64,000 nucleotides of DNA from SP197 sp965242595 (GCA_965242595.1 OZ251464.1:62001-126000); one strand, 5' to 3'. Positions 54,256 to 63,123 are shown, numbered from the stretch's first letter. Numbers and translations: made by a program. The notes: generated by a model not told the origin, from the sequence alone.

Positions 54256-54294
54256 GGCGGCGCGGGGCCAGAGAGGCTGGAGAGGGAGGAGACG

Positions 54295-54681
54295 ATGGCC
54301 AAGGCGGCGATGTTCCGGGGCTTCGGCCTCGATCTGGCGGTGGCGGATGGCAGCGGCGCCAACGTGGTGGCCCTGGTGAATGCGGCCAGAAGCGAGCGCC
54401 TGGGTGGCGGCATCGGCGCCTTCGAGAACTGCCGCATCCCCTGGACCGTCAGCTATGACGAAATCCTCTACGGCCTCGAAGGCACCCTGGAAATCCATAT
54501 CGGCGACGACATTCACGAGATGGGGCCGGGCGATGTGATGTGGCTTCCCGCCGGCACCGAACTGGCCTATGTCGCCGCCGGGCGGGCGACATTCTTCTTC
54601 GCTGTCGCCCCGGTGGCGGCCTCCAAAGCCGGCAGCAGCCAGACCCGCCACCAGCCGGTCCCGCCCCGCCGCCGGGGCTGA
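54295..54681 (+). CDS. EutQ-like cupin
   Basis: A 128-residue single cupin. FGLDLAVADGSGANVVALVN, AFENCRIPWTVSYDEILYGLEGTLEIHIGDD and PGDVMWLPAGTELAYVA resemble the ethanolamine-utilisation EutQ cupin, though the metal histidines are not obvious. A short basic tail follows. A GGAGGAGACG site supports the ATG. Its place behind two Rieske oxygenases suggests a role in small-amine catabolism. Confidence 0.72.
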   Translation: MAKAAMFRGFGLDLAVADGSGANVVALVNAARSERLGGGIGAFENCRIPWTVSYDEILYGLEGTLEIHIGDDIHEMGPGDVMWLPAGTELAYVAAGRATFFFAVAPVAASKAGSSQTRHQPVPPRRRG

Positions 54682-54688
54682 CGGCACC

Positions 54689-55447
54689 ATGAGCGGGGCG
54701 CCGCTGATCGTCCGCCGGCGCGGGCCGGTCTCCTGGGCGGTCATGAACCGGCCGGCGGTGCTGGGGGCGCTGGACGGCGCCCAGCTCGACCGGCTGCTGG
54801 CCTGGCTGGACGCCGCCGCGCGCGACGGTGAGATCGGCGCCCTGGTGTTGACCGGCAGCGGACGCGCCTTCAGCGCCGGGGCCGATATCGGCGAGATGGA
54901 GCGCCTCGACGATGCCGGTTTCGCCGCCAACACGGCCCGCTATCAGGCGCTGGCCGCCGCCTGCCGCGCCCTTCCCAAGCCGCTGCTGGCGGCGGTCAAC
55001 GGCTTTGCCCTGGGCGGCGGGCTGGAGCTGGCGTGCATGTGCGATCTGCGGCTGGCCGCCGCGGCGGCGCGCTTTGCCCTCCCCGATGCGGAGCTGGGCT
55101 TCAGCGTCTCCGGCGGGCTTTCCTGGTATCTGCCGCGTCAGATCGGGCTGGGCCGGACGCTGGACCTCTACCTCACCGGGCGCACCCTCGATGCCGGCGC
55201 GGCGCTGGCCGCCGGCCTTGTCGCCGAAACGGTGGCCGATGCGGCGCTGGAAGGGCGGGCGCAGGCGCTGGCCGAACGGCTGGCCGGCCTGCCGCCGGTG
55301 GGAATCGCCAACATGAAGGCGTTGCTCTACCGCCCGGGCGGCGATTTCGACGCCGTGCTGGCCGACGAGGCGCGGCGCGATGGCATCTGCTTTGCCGATG
55401 CGGAGGTGCGCCGCCGCCTTACCGCCTTTCTCGCGGCCCGGCGCTGA
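54689..55447 (+). CDS. Enoyl-CoA hydratase/isomerase family protein
   Basis: A 252-residue crotonase-fold enzyme. Oxyanion-hole segments: GSGRAFSAGADIGEM and ALGGGLELACMCDLRLA; the catalytic region is ALPDAELGFSVSGGLSWYLPRQIG. The second usual Glu of hydratases is replaced in the GFSVSGG stretch, so isomerase or another crotonase activity is possible. It begins 8 bases after the cupin stop and likely shares its transcript. Confidence 0.86.
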   Translation: MSGAPLIVRRRGPVSWAVMNRPAVLGALDGAQLDRLLAWLDAAARDGEIGALVLTGSGRAFSAGADIGEMERLDDAGFAANTARYQALAAACRALPKPLLAAVNGFALGGGLELACMCDLRLAAAAARFALPDAELGFSVSGGLSWYLPRQIGLGRTLDLYLTGRTLDAGAALAAGLVAETVADAALEGRAQALAERLAGLPPVGIANMKALLYRPGGDFDAVLADEARRDGICFADAEVRRRLTAFLAARR

Positions 55448-55450
55448 CGC

Positions 55451-56602
55451 TCAGCCGGCAAGGCCGGGGCCCAGCGCGCGCACGGCCAGCGTGGAAAGGC
55501 AGGCGATGACGGCGGCCAGGGCGAAGGCCGCGCCATAGCCGCCGGTCGCCTCGAACAGCAGCCCCGCCAGCCACGGCCCCGCAAAGCCCGCCACGCCCCA
55601 GCAGGTGAAGACGCGGCCATAGACGACGGGCCCCAGCGCCGGCCCCGCCAGGCGCGTCACTGCCACCGGATAGAGCACGATGACGCCGCCATAGCAGAGC
55701 TCGACCACGGCCAGCAGCGCGACGGTGGCCGGGGCGCCGGGAATCGCGGCCAGGGCGGCGAGGCTGGCCGCCGCCAGCAGCGGCAGGCCCAGCAGCAGGC
55801 GGGCGAGGCCGCCGCGATCGGCCAGCCAGCCGGCCGCCAGGCCACCGGCCGCATTGGCCGCCGCCGCCAGCATGACGCCGGCGGCGATCACGGCCTCGCT
55901 GCCGCCATGGGCGCGCAGGATCTCGGCGGCATGGCCCAGCACCATCAGCCCCGCCATGGCGCCAGCCCCGAAGCCCGCCCACAACAGCCCGGTCTGGCGC
56001 CAGCCGACGCCGCCCTGGCGCGCCGTGGCGGCGCCTTCGGGCCAGCCGATGGCGAGGCGGGCGCGGGAGAGCAGCATCATGGCGGCAAGCCCCAGCAGCA
56101 CGAACAGGCCCGCCACCAGCGCCAGCGTGACATCGTGGCCGAAGGCGGCATTGGCGGCCGCGAATGGCCAGGCCGCCGCCATCGCGCCCAGCGCATAGGC
56201 CGCCGTGACCGCCCCCATGGCGACGCCGCGCCGGGCCGGCAGGGCGTGGCTGGCGATCACCAGGGCGAAGCCGTAGCCCGAACCGTTGGCAAAGCCGAAC
56301 AGCACGCCATAGCCCAGATAAAGCGCCCACAGGGACGGCTGGCCGGCCAGCGCCAGGCCAGCCGCCGCCATCAGGAAGGAAAGGCCGGCAACGGCGGCCG
56401 GCGGCGCCAGCCGCCACAGCCGGGGGCCTATCAGAACCGCCGCCGTCAACGCCAGCAGCGCGATGCCATAGGCCAGGCTGACGCTGTCGCGCCCGGCAGA
56501 AAGCGCCCTTTCCAGCGGCGCCACGAAAACGCTGAAGGCGTGGATCGACCCCAGGGCGAAGGTGAGCAGGATGGCGGCACAAAGCGCCGGGACGGGGCGC
56601 AT
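55451..56602 (-). CDS. MFS transporter (oxalate/formate antiporter-like)
   Basis: A 383-residue, roughly twelve-helix transporter. It starts MRPVPALCAAILLTFALGSIHAFSVFVAPLE and has GYGVLFGFANGSGYGFALVIAS and the MFS loop GWLADRGGLARLL. Organic-acid exchange is suggested by resemblance to OFA-type carriers. The start at 56602 has GGAGG five bases ahead. Divergent from the aor operon and perhaps supplying or exporting its acids. Confidence 0.82.
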   Translation of the reverse strand: MRPVPALCAAILLTFALGSIHAFSVFVAPLERALSAGRDSVSLAYGIALLALTAAVLIGPRLWRLAPPAAVAGLSFLMAAAGLALAGQPSLWALYLGYGVLFGFANGSGYGFALVIASHALPARRGVAMGAVTAAYALGAMAAAWPFAAANAAFGHDVTLALVAGLFVLLGLAAMMLLSRARLAIGWPEGAATARQGGVGWRQTGLLWAGFGAGAMAGLMVLGHAAEILRAHGGSEAVIAAGVMLAAAANAAGGLAAGWLADRGGLARLLLGLPLLAAASLAALAAIPGAPATVALLAVVELCYGGVIVLYPVAVTRLAGPALGPVVYGRVFTCWGVAGFAGPWLAGLLFEATGGYGAAFALAAVIACLSTLAVRALGPGLAG

Positions 56603-56708
56603 GGCGGCCTCCTGTGCGGGCACGCCAGCATGGCACGGCGCCCCCTGGCGGCGAAGGGGCCGGGCGCGCCAGACGCCCGGGGTGAGAACGACTCGCAAAC
56701 GGCCCTTT

Positions 56709-56722
56709 CCCCTACCCAGGGG
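56709..56722 (+). promoter_or_regulatory. CCCCT-N4-AGGGG dyad at the aor promoter
   Basis: CCCCTACCCAGGGG is followed by a third arm ATCCCC and then TAAGAT (56736-56741), a possible -10 box. The dyad covers the place of the -35 hexamer, as an activator or repressor site would. A similar site lies between phnG and the SDR gene. Confidence 0.45.
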
Positions 56723-56826
56723 CGAAATCCCCGGCTAAGATGGCGCCACAGGGCGACGGCAAGGCGAGGGGGCGGCCTGTCGCCTGCGGACATGCGCCTC
56801 GATCGAGTCCAACCAGGGGGCACGGA

Positions 56827-57306
56827 ATGCAGAAATCCCTTCTGATCGATGCCGACAAATGCACGAGCTGCCTGCAATGCGAGCTGGCCTGCTCGTTCGA
56901 GCATGAGGGTTCGTTCAACCCGGCACGATCCCGTATCAAGATCTTCGAATTCGAACACGGCAAGCGCGCCGTTCCCTACACCTGCACCCAATGCGCCGAA
57001 GCCTGGTGCCTGCACGCCTGCCCGGTGGAGGCGCTGGTGCGCAACCCGGCGACCGGTGCCGTGGAGGTGAAGGAGGATATCTGCGTGGGCTGCAAGGTAT
57101 GCACCATCGCCTGCCCCTTCGGCACCGTGAACTACAACCCGGAGACGGGCAAGGTGGCCAAATGCGACCTGTGCGGGGGCGACCCCAAATGCGCCGAAGC
57201 CTGCCCTACCGACGCCATCGTCTATGTCGATGCGGCATGGACCGGCCTCGACCGCATGAAGCAGTGGGCGGCGCAGACCGACAACAAGCCGATGGCCAGC
57301 GCCTGA
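56827..57306 (+). CDS. aorA: Polyferredoxin subunit of aldehyde oxidoreductase (AorA type)
   Basis: A 159-residue iron-sulfur protein with four cysteine sets: CTSCLQCELAC, CTQCAEAWCLHAC, CVGCKVCTIAC and CDLCGGDPKCAEAC, so up to four [4Fe-4S] clusters as in DmsB/AorA-type electron-transfer subunits. It lies 25 bases before the catalytic gene and would pass electrons between it and the FAD subunit. The ATG at 56827 gives the usual N-terminus MQKSLLIDADKC; the upstream extension is not family-like. Confidence 0.88.
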   Translation: MQKSLLIDADKCTSCLQCELACSFEHEGSFNPARSRIKIFEFEHGKRAVPYTCTQCAEAWCLHACPVEALVRNPATGAVEVKEDICVGCKVCTIACPFGTVNYNPETGKVAKCDLCGGDPKCAEACPTDAIVYVDAAWTGLDRMKQWAAQTDNKPMASA

Positions 57307-57331
57307 CGCCGGCACCTGGAGGGCGAGAAAC

Positions 57332-59152
57332 ATGTCTTGGCAAGGACGCATCCTGCGCGTCAACCTGACCGAGGAGCGGGCGGCGGCAGAGCCGCTCAAC
57401 ATGGAATGGGCCAACGCCTATATCGGCGAGCGCGGCCTGGGCACGAAATATCTCTACGAGAACATCGACCCCGAATGCGACCCCATGGGGCCGGACAATG
57501 TGCTGATCTTCGCCACCGGCCCGCTGAACGGCACCATGGCTTCCACCAGCGGGCGCTATGCCGTGCTGTGCAAAAGCCCGCTGACCGGCGGCATCGGCGA
57601 TTCCAATTCCGGCGGCAAGTTCGGCGCCTATCTGAAATTCGCCGGCTACGACCTGCTGCTGATCGAGGGCCGGGCGGCGCGGCCGGTCTATCTCCACATC
57701 GACGACGACAGCGTGGAGATCCTCCCCGCCGACGACATCTGGGGCCAGGGCGTGTGGCATACCGAGGAATGGATTCGCGCCCGCCACCAGAACCCGCAGC
57801 TCAAGGTCGCCTCCATCGGCGAGGCGGGCGAGAACGGCGTGCTTTATGCCTGCGTCGTCAACGATCTGCACCGGGCCGCCGGGCGCTGCGGCGTCGGCGC
57901 CGTGATGGGCTCCAAGAACCTGAAGGCGGTTGCCGCCTATGGCACCAGGGGCGTGAAGGTGGACGATCCGGCCCGCTTCATGGCCGTGGTGCGCGAAACC
58001 CACGCCAAGCTGCAGGGCAGCGAGGGCCGGCGCGGCCTGACCGAAGGCGGCACCCACCCCATGATCGATTCGATGCAGGAATGGGGCGGCCTGCCGACGC
58101 GCAATTTCCGCGAGGTGCAGTTCGAGGGCATCGACAAGGTGAACCCGGCGGCCACCACCCGGCCCAACCGCAACGGCCATGTCAACCTGATCACCAACAA
58201 GGCCTGTTTCGGCTGCACCATCGCCTGCGGGCGCATCGCCCATATCGATCCGGAACATTTCACCATCGTCAACCGCCCGCAATACCGCCACGCCTCCGGC
58301 GGCCTGGAATACGAGACCGCCTATGCCTTCGGCCCGGTGGTGGGCGTGGACGACCTGGATGCGCTGACCTTCGCCAACTACATGATGAACGAGCACGGCA
58401 TGGACCCGATCTCGTTTGGTGTGACGCTGGCGGCGGCGATGGAGCTCTACGAGATGGGGGTTTTGACCCGCGAGCAGACCGACGGCATCGATTTGCGCTT
58501 CGGCAGCGCCGAGGGGCTCGCCATCATGGCCGAGAAGACCGGCAAGGGCGAGGGCTTTGGCAAGGAGCTGGCGCTGGGTTCCCGGCGGCTGACCGAGAAA
58601 TACGGCCATCCCGAGCTTTTCATGGGCGTCAAGGGGCAGGAATTCGCGGGCTATGACAGCCGTGCGCTGCAAGGCATGGGCCTGGGCTATGCCACTTCGA
58701 ACCGCGGCGCCTGCCACCTCAAGCACGACGTCTTCGGCCCCGACATGGAGGATGTTTCCGGCAACGGCAAGGCGGTGCCGGTGAAGGAAAGCCAGGATCT
58801 GGTCTCGATGATCGATTCCACCGGCCTGTGCCTGTTCACCACCGCCGGCTGGGGGCCGGAGGATTTCGTCGCCCAGCTGGACGCCGCCCTGCCCGGCAGC
58901 TGGACGCTGGAACGCTGCATCGAGGCGGGCGAGCGCACCTGGACGCTGGAGCGCATGTTCAACCTCGCCGCCGGGCTGACGGCGGCCGACGACACCCTGC
59001 CGCCGCGCATGCTGAAAGAGCCGGCGCCTTCCGGCAACGCCGAAGGCAAGGTGTGCGAGCTCGACCGCATGCTGCCCGAATATTACAGCGTGCGGGGGTG
59101 GACCGAGGACGGCAGGCCCAGCAACGAAACCCTGGCGCGCCTGGGCCTTTAG
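57332..59152 (+). CDS. aorB: Tungsten/molybdenum aldehyde:ferredoxin oxidoreductase, catalytic subunit (AorB type)
   Basis: A 606-residue AOR-family enzyme, oxidising aldehydes to acids (or reducing acids) with a W- or Mo-bis-pterin cofactor. The [4Fe-4S] ligands Cys292, Cys295, Cys299 (CFGCTIAC) and Cys500 (STGLCLF) have spacing very close to archaeal AOR. N-terminal pterin-binding blocks: RVNLTEERAAAEPL, GERGLGTKYLYE, GPDNVLIFATGPLNGT. The three-gene order with AorA and AorC matches the NAD-linked AorABC of Aromatoleum rather than simple archaeal AOR. Confidence 0.94.
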   Translation: MSWQGRILRVNLTEERAAAEPLNMEWANAYIGERGLGTKYLYENIDPECDPMGPDNVLIFATGPLNGTMASTSGRYAVLCKSPLTGGIGDSNSGGKFGAYLKFAGYDLLLIEGRAARPVYLHIDDDSVEILPADDIWGQGVWHTEEWIRARHQNPQLKVASIGEAGENGVLYACVVNDLHRAAGRCGVGAVMGSKNLKAVAAYGTRGVKVDDPARFMAVVRETHAKLQGSEGRRGLTEGGTHPMIDSMQEWGGLPTRNFREVQFEGIDKVNPAATTRPNRNGHVNLITNKACFGCTIACGRIAHIDPEHFTIVNRPQYRHASGGLEYETAYAFGPVVGVDDLDALTFANYMMNEHGMDPISFGVTLAAAMELYEMGVLTREQTDGIDLRFGSAEGLAIMAEKTGKGEGFGKELALGSRRLTEKYGHPELFMGVKGQEFAGYDSRALQGMGLGYATSNRGACHLKHDVFGPDMEDVSGNGKAVPVKESQDLVSMIDSTGLCLFTTAGWGPEDFVAQLDAALPGSWTLERCIEAGERTWTLERMFNLAAGLTAADDTLPPRMLKEPAPSGNAEGKVCELDRMLPEYYSVRGWTEDGRPSNETLARLGL

Positions 59153-59165
59153 CCCGGGCCGCCGC

Positions 59166-59185
59166 GGGCGCTTTCGGGCGCTTTC
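59166..59185. repeat. Two tandem copies of GGGCGCTTTC
   Basis: Perfect 10-bp tandem duplication in the 96-base gap between aorB and aorC. It could be a weak attenuator or simply slippage; no hairpin or T-run terminator accompanies it. Confidence 0.5.
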
Positions 59186-59248
59186 GAACGGGGCGGGGGC
59201 GGCGATGGAGCGCCTGCCCCTCCCGTTCGCTGCAAGGAGACGGGCACC

Positions 59249-60508
59249 ATGAGTTATGTCGTTGTCGGCGCCGGGCCTGCCGGTGTCATCGCCGCCGAAA
59301 CCCTGGCCGCAATGGGCCATGGCGGCGCCATCGCCATGATCGGCGACGAGGGCGAGCCGCCCTATTCGCGCATGGCCATCCCCTATCTGCTGGCCGAGGA
59401 CATCGCCGAGGACGGCACCCACCTGCGCCACGGCGAAGGCCATTACCGGCGGCTGGGGATCGCGCTGAAGGAAGGCCATGTCGCCGCCATCGACGGCCAG
59501 GCCCGCCGGCTGACCTTCGCCGACGGCAGCGCCATGGCCTATGACAAGCTGCTGCTGGCCACCGGGGCGGCGCCGGTGCGCCCGCCCATCCCCGGCATGG
59601 AGCTGGAACGGGTGGTGTCGTGCTGGACGCTCCAGGACGCGCGCGCCATCGTCCACAACACCCGCCCCGGCGACAATGTCGTGCTGATGGGGGCGGGCTT
59701 CATCGGCTGCATCGTGCTGGAGGCGCTGGCCGCCAGGCGCGTCAACCTGACCGTGATCGAAATGACCGACCGCATGGTGGCGCGCATGATGGACCGCACC
59801 GGTGGCGAGATGATCGCCGCCTGGTGCGAAAGCAAGGGCGTGAAGGTGCGGGTTTCAACCCGGGTGGAAGGCATCGCCGCCAACGCCGACGGCTCCGTGA
59901 CGCTGGACCTGGGCGGTGGCGAGACGCTGGCCGCCGATCTGGTGGTGTGCGCCACCGGCGTCAAATCCAACACCGCCTTCCTGGAGGGAAGCGGCATCGC
60001 CATCGCCGACGGCGTCGTGATCGACCGGCACATGGAAACCAGCGTCCCCGGCATCTATGCCGCCGGCGATGTGGCGGCGGGCTTCGATTTCATGACCGGC
60101 GGCCACGATGTCCACGCCATCCAGCCCACCGCCAGCGAGCACGGGCGCTGCGCCGCCCTCAACATGGCCGGCCGGGCCACCGCCTATCGCGGCAGCCTGG
60201 CCATGAACACGCTGAACACGCTGGGGCTGATCTCCACCTCCTACGGGCTGTGGGACGGGGTGGAAGGCGGCGACCAGGCGCTGGCGGTGGATCGGGAGCG
60301 GTTCCGTTACCTGCGGCTTTCCTTCCGCGACGATGTGCTGGTGGGCTGCCTGGCGCTGGGGCTGACCCAGCATGTCGGCGTGCTGCGCGGCCTGATCCAG
60401 ACCCGCACGCCGCTGGGCGCCTGGAAGCGGGTGCTGAAAGCCGACCCGCACCGCATCATGGAGGCCTATCTCGCCTGCGCGCAGGACGCTTCGCGCCGCG
60501 CGGCATGA
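59249..60508 (+). CDS. aorC: FAD/NAD(P)-dependent oxidoreductase subunit (AorC type)
   Basis: A 419-residue two-dinucleotide-fold flavoprotein. FAD site: VVVGAGPAGVIAAETLAA; NAD(P) site: VVLMGAGFIGCIVLEALA; FAD closing motif: TSVPGIYAAGDVAAG. In AorABC enzymes this subunit couples aldehyde oxidation to NAD reduction. A GCAAGGAGACGGGCACC site precedes the ATG. Its stop overlaps the MoaD-like gene. Confidence 0.88.
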   Translation: MSYVVVGAGPAGVIAAETLAAMGHGGAIAMIGDEGEPPYSRMAIPYLLAEDIAEDGTHLRHGEGHYRRLGIALKEGHVAAIDGQARRLTFADGSAMAYDKLLLATGAAPVRPPIPGMELERVVSCWTLQDARAIVHNTRPGDNVVLMGAGFIGCIVLEALAARRVNLTVIEMTDRMVARMMDRTGGEMIAAWCESKGVKVRVSTRVEGIAANADGSVTLDLGGGETLAADLVVCATGVKSNTAFLEGSGIAIADGVVIDRHMETSVPGIYAAGDVAAGFDFMTGGHDVHAIQPTASEHGRCAALNMAGRATAYRGSLAMNTLNTLGLISTSYGLWDGVEGGDQALAVDRERFRYLRLSFRDDVLVGCLALGLTQHVGVLRGLIQTRTPLGAWKRVLKADPHRIMEAYLACAQDASRRAA

Positions 60509-60753
60509 AGGTCCAGGTGAGAACCGCGGGGCTGCTGGGGCGCTATCTGCCGCCGGGTTCCGAAGCCAACCGCGCCCGGCTGGACCTGCCCGACGGCCTG
60601 ACCGTCGCCGCCGCGATGGCGCGGCTGGGCCTGCCCGAAGGCAGCTATCTGGTGACGCTGAACGGCAAGGCGCTCACCGCCGCCAGGCGCGGCGAGGCGG
60701 TGCTGCAGGACGGCGACGACCTCGCCCTGATGCCGCCGCTGAAGGGCGGCTGA
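60505..60753 (+). CDS. MoaD/ThiS-like sulfur carrier protein
   Basis: An 82-residue beta-grasp protein ending PPLKGG; the C-terminal Gly-Gly is the site of thiocarboxylation. Such genes in aor clusters supply sulfur for the pterin dithiolene of the tungsten or molybdenum cofactor. ATG overlaps the aorC stop (ATGA), so it is co-translated. Confidence 0.87.
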   Translation: MKVQVRTAGLLGRYLPPGSEANRARLDLPDGLTVAAAMARLGLPEGSYLVTLNGKALTAARRGEAVLQDGDDLALMPPLKGG

Positions 60754-60786
60754 CCGGCGCTTTTCCGCTGGCGCGGGCATCCCGCT

Positions 60787-61044
60787 TCAGTCCTTGCGGC
60801 GCTCCAGCTGGATGGCGCGGGGCGGGCGGTGGCGGGCGTCGACGTCATAGCCCTTGCGGATCGCCACATTGCGCAAGATGACCTCCAGCACGCGGGCATC
60901 GTCCGGATCGGACGGGCCCGGATCCCGGTATTTGCGGGCGAGATGGCGGACCATCTCCAGCTCGTTGGCCGCCAGCCGGTCTTCCACCGCCGCCACCTCT
61001 TCCAGCAGCGCCTTCACCCGGATATGGCGGGCCAGGTCGAACAT
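60787..61044 (-). CDS. Small conserved-looking protein of unknown function
   Basis: An 85-residue, charged, mostly helical protein (MFDLARHIRVKALLEEVAAVEDRLAANELEMVRHLARKYRD...). No membrane segment or known motif. It lies 22 bases downstream of the BKACE gene on the same strand, and so is probably the last gene of the Rieske-BKACE operon. Codon use fits a real gene. Function not inferred. Confidence 0.62.
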   Translation of the reverse strand: MFDLARHIRVKALLEEVAAVEDRLAANELEMVRHLARKYRDPGPSDPDDARVLEVILRNVAIRKGYDVDARHRPPRAIQLERRKD

Positions 61045-61066
61045 TGCGCTTGGCCCCGCGCCGCCG

Positions 61067-61948
61067 TCAGTGCTGGCGGGTGAGGCCCAGCAGCTGGCGG
61101 GTTTCCGCCGGGCTCATGACGCGGCAGCCCAGCCGCTCGACGATCTCCACGGCGCGTTCCACCAGCTGGGCGTTGGTCGCCAGAACGCCGCGTTGCAGAT
61201 AGAGATTGTCTTCCAGGCCCACCCGCACATGGCCGCCGGCGATCGCCGCCTGGGCCGCCATCGGCATCTGCATGCGGGAGATGCCGAAGGCCGACCAGTG
61301 GGCGTCCGCCGGCAACAGATTGCGCATCGCCAGCAGCGAGTCGGTATCGGCCGGCGCGCCCCAGGGCACGCCCAGGCACAGCTGCACCAGCGGCGGCGAG
61401 GCGATATGGCCCTCGGCGATCAGCTGGCCGGCGAGGCGGACATGGCCGAGATCGAAACATTCCAGCTCTGGCTTCACGCCGGCGGCCGCGATGCGGTCGG
61501 CCATGATGCGCAGATGGGCCGGCACATTCATGAAGGCGCTGTCGGGGAAGTTCATGGTGGCCACATCCAGGCTGCAGATCTCCGGCAGCAGCTCCTCCAC
61601 ATGGGCAACCCTTGCCTCCGGCGTGGCCATATCGCTGCCGGGGGCGGCGCGGCCGGGATCGGCCGGGTCGGGCGTGTAGTCTCCCCCCATGCCGGTGGTG
61701 AGGTTGACCACCACATCGGTGGCGCTGTCGCGGATGCGCGCCACCGTTTCGCGAAAGGCGGCGCGGTCGCGGTTGCCCTTGCCGGTGCGGATATCGCGTA
61801 CATGGATATGGACGATGGCGGCCCCGGCCCTGGCCGCCTCGATGGCCGCAGCGGCGATCTCGCCCGGCGTCACCGGTACATGGGGGCTTTTGCCGGTGGT
61901 ATCGCCGGCGCCGGTCAGCGCGCAGGTGATGAAGACCTCGTCTCTCAT
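61067..61948 (-). CDS. BKACE family beta-keto acid cleavage enzyme (DUF849)
   Basis: A 293-residue TIM-barrel zinc enzyme that splits a beta-keto acid with acetyl-CoA. Zinc ligands and catalytic blocks: AAIVHIHVRDIRTGKGNRD, VVVNLTTGMGG, CSLDVATMNFPDSAFMN, ELECFDLGHV and GGHVRVGLEDNLYLQRG. In carnitine degradation a BKACE cleaves dehydrocarnitine to betaine and acetoacetyl-CoA; the neighbouring Rieske oxygenase and ProV transporter fit that kind of pathway. ATG overlaps the Rieske stop (ATGA). Confidence 0.92.
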   Translation of the reverse strand: MRDEVFITCALTGAGDTTGKSPHVPVTPGEIAAAAIEAARAGAAIVHIHVRDIRTGKGNRDRAAFRETVARIRDSATDVVVNLTTGMGGDYTPDPADPGRAAPGSDMATPEARVAHVEELLPEICSLDVATMNFPDSAFMNVPAHLRIMADRIAAAGVKPELECFDLGHVRLAGQLIAEGHIASPPLVQLCLGVPWGAPADTDSLLAMRNLLPADAHWSAFGISRMQMPMAAQAAIAGGHVRVGLEDNLYLQRGVLATNAQLVERAVEIVERLGCRVMSPAETRQLLGLTRQH

Positions 61949-63087
61949 GGCTTGCCTCTTGGGGGTTGGTCGTCCCGGGCGGTCATGTGGGCCGCCACCA
62001 GCTTCTGGAAATGGTGCACGCCGCCTTCCCACACGGCGCTGAAGCGGGCGCCGGCCATGGCGGGCGAGCGATGGCCGGCGTGGGCCGCCTCCACCGCCTC
62101 GAAATCCTCGCGGTTGGTCTGGTCGTAGAAATCCACGATGGCCTGGCGGGCCGGCGCCAGTGCCGCCGCCGTGGCGCCCTGGCCGTGGAAGTAGAAATCC
62201 CAGCGTTGCCGCGACCTGCCGGCGCCTTCGGGAAACTCCACCATGGAGCAGCAATGGTCGGGGCCGACGATGAACTTGAAATTGGGGAACAGCGCCAGGT
62301 TCTTGGCGGTGCGGTTGTCGTCGCCGATGCCCGGCCAGCGGGGCAGCGCCTCGCCCGCGCCCCAGGCGGAAGGCAGGCCGACATCGATCACCGTGCCCAG
62401 GCAGGTGCCATCGGCCACCACCCGGTGTTCGGCAAAGGGCGCCACCTGGGCCAGCACGCTGTGGACGAAATCCAGATGCAGGGTCTCCAGATAGTTCTCG
62501 GCCACCAGCTTCCAGTTGCCGGCGATCTCATAGGGCAGGCTGTGGCACCAGGTGGCGTCGTCCAGCCGGTATTCGGCGCATTGGGCCAGGAAGGGCGCGG
62601 CATAATCCTCGAAGGGCGGTGCCTGCCCGTCGAGATTGACGAACAGCCAGTCGTGCCAGCGGGCCAGCCTGACCGGCTTCAGCCCCAGGCAGCTCTTGTC
62701 GGGGCCCTCGCCGCCCCAATGGGGGGCCAGCACCAGGCGCCCGTCCAGATCGAAGGTCCAGCCGTGATAGCGGCAGCGCAGCGTCTGGCGGCCACGGGCG
62801 GCGGCGGCGACCAGCAGGCTGCCCCGGTGGCTGCACAGATTGTGAAAGCAGCGGATGCGGCGGCGGCGGTCCCTGGTGAAGAGCAGCGGCGCGCCGGCCA
62901 CCTCGCGCACCGCCACATCGCCCGGCGCCGCCACCTCATGGGCATAGCCGGCGCACATCCAGCTGCGGGCGAACAACCGTTCCCGTTCGGCCCGCGCGAA
63001 AGCCTCGCAGGTATAGGCGCGCCCCGGCAGGCCGGTGGCCTCGCCGGGCGGACGGTCGAGCGCGCGGACCTCGTCGGCGGTCAGCAT
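61945..63087 (-). CDS. Rieske non-heme iron oxygenase (third in the window)
   Basis: A Rieske oxygenase of about 380 residues. Cluster motifs CSHRGSLL and CRYHGWTFDLDG; catalytic iron block ENYLETLHLDFVHS and an acidic ligand region REDFEAVEAAH. It is distinct from the two at 51.9-54.3 kb. The frame also permits an ATG at 63105; I prefer 63087 because homology to N-terminal YxC(E)AFARAERERLF starts soon after, but this is weak. First gene of a Rieske-BKACE-85aa operon. Confidence 0.88.
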   Translation of the reverse strand: MLTADEVRALDRPPGEATGLPGRAYTCEAFARAERERLFARSWMCAGYAHEVAAPGDVAVREVAGAPLLFTRDRRRRIRCFHNLCSHRGSLLVAAAARGRQTLRCRYHGWTFDLDGRLVLAPHWGGEGPDKSCLGLKPVRLARWHDWLFVNLDGQAPPFEDYAAPFLAQCAEYRLDDATWCHSLPYEIAGNWKLVAENYLETLHLDFVHSVLAQVAPFAEHRVVADGTCLGTVIDVGLPSAWGAGEALPRWPGIGDDNRTAKNLALFPNFKFIVGPDHCCSMVEFPEGAGRSRQRWDFYFHGQGATAAALAPARQAIVDFYDQTNREDFEAVEAAHAGHRSPAMAGARFSAVWEGGVHHFQKLVAAHMTARDDQPPRGKP

Positions 63088-63123
63088 GGGCCATCCTAGG
63101 GGCATTTGCGCCGGAACGGCAAC

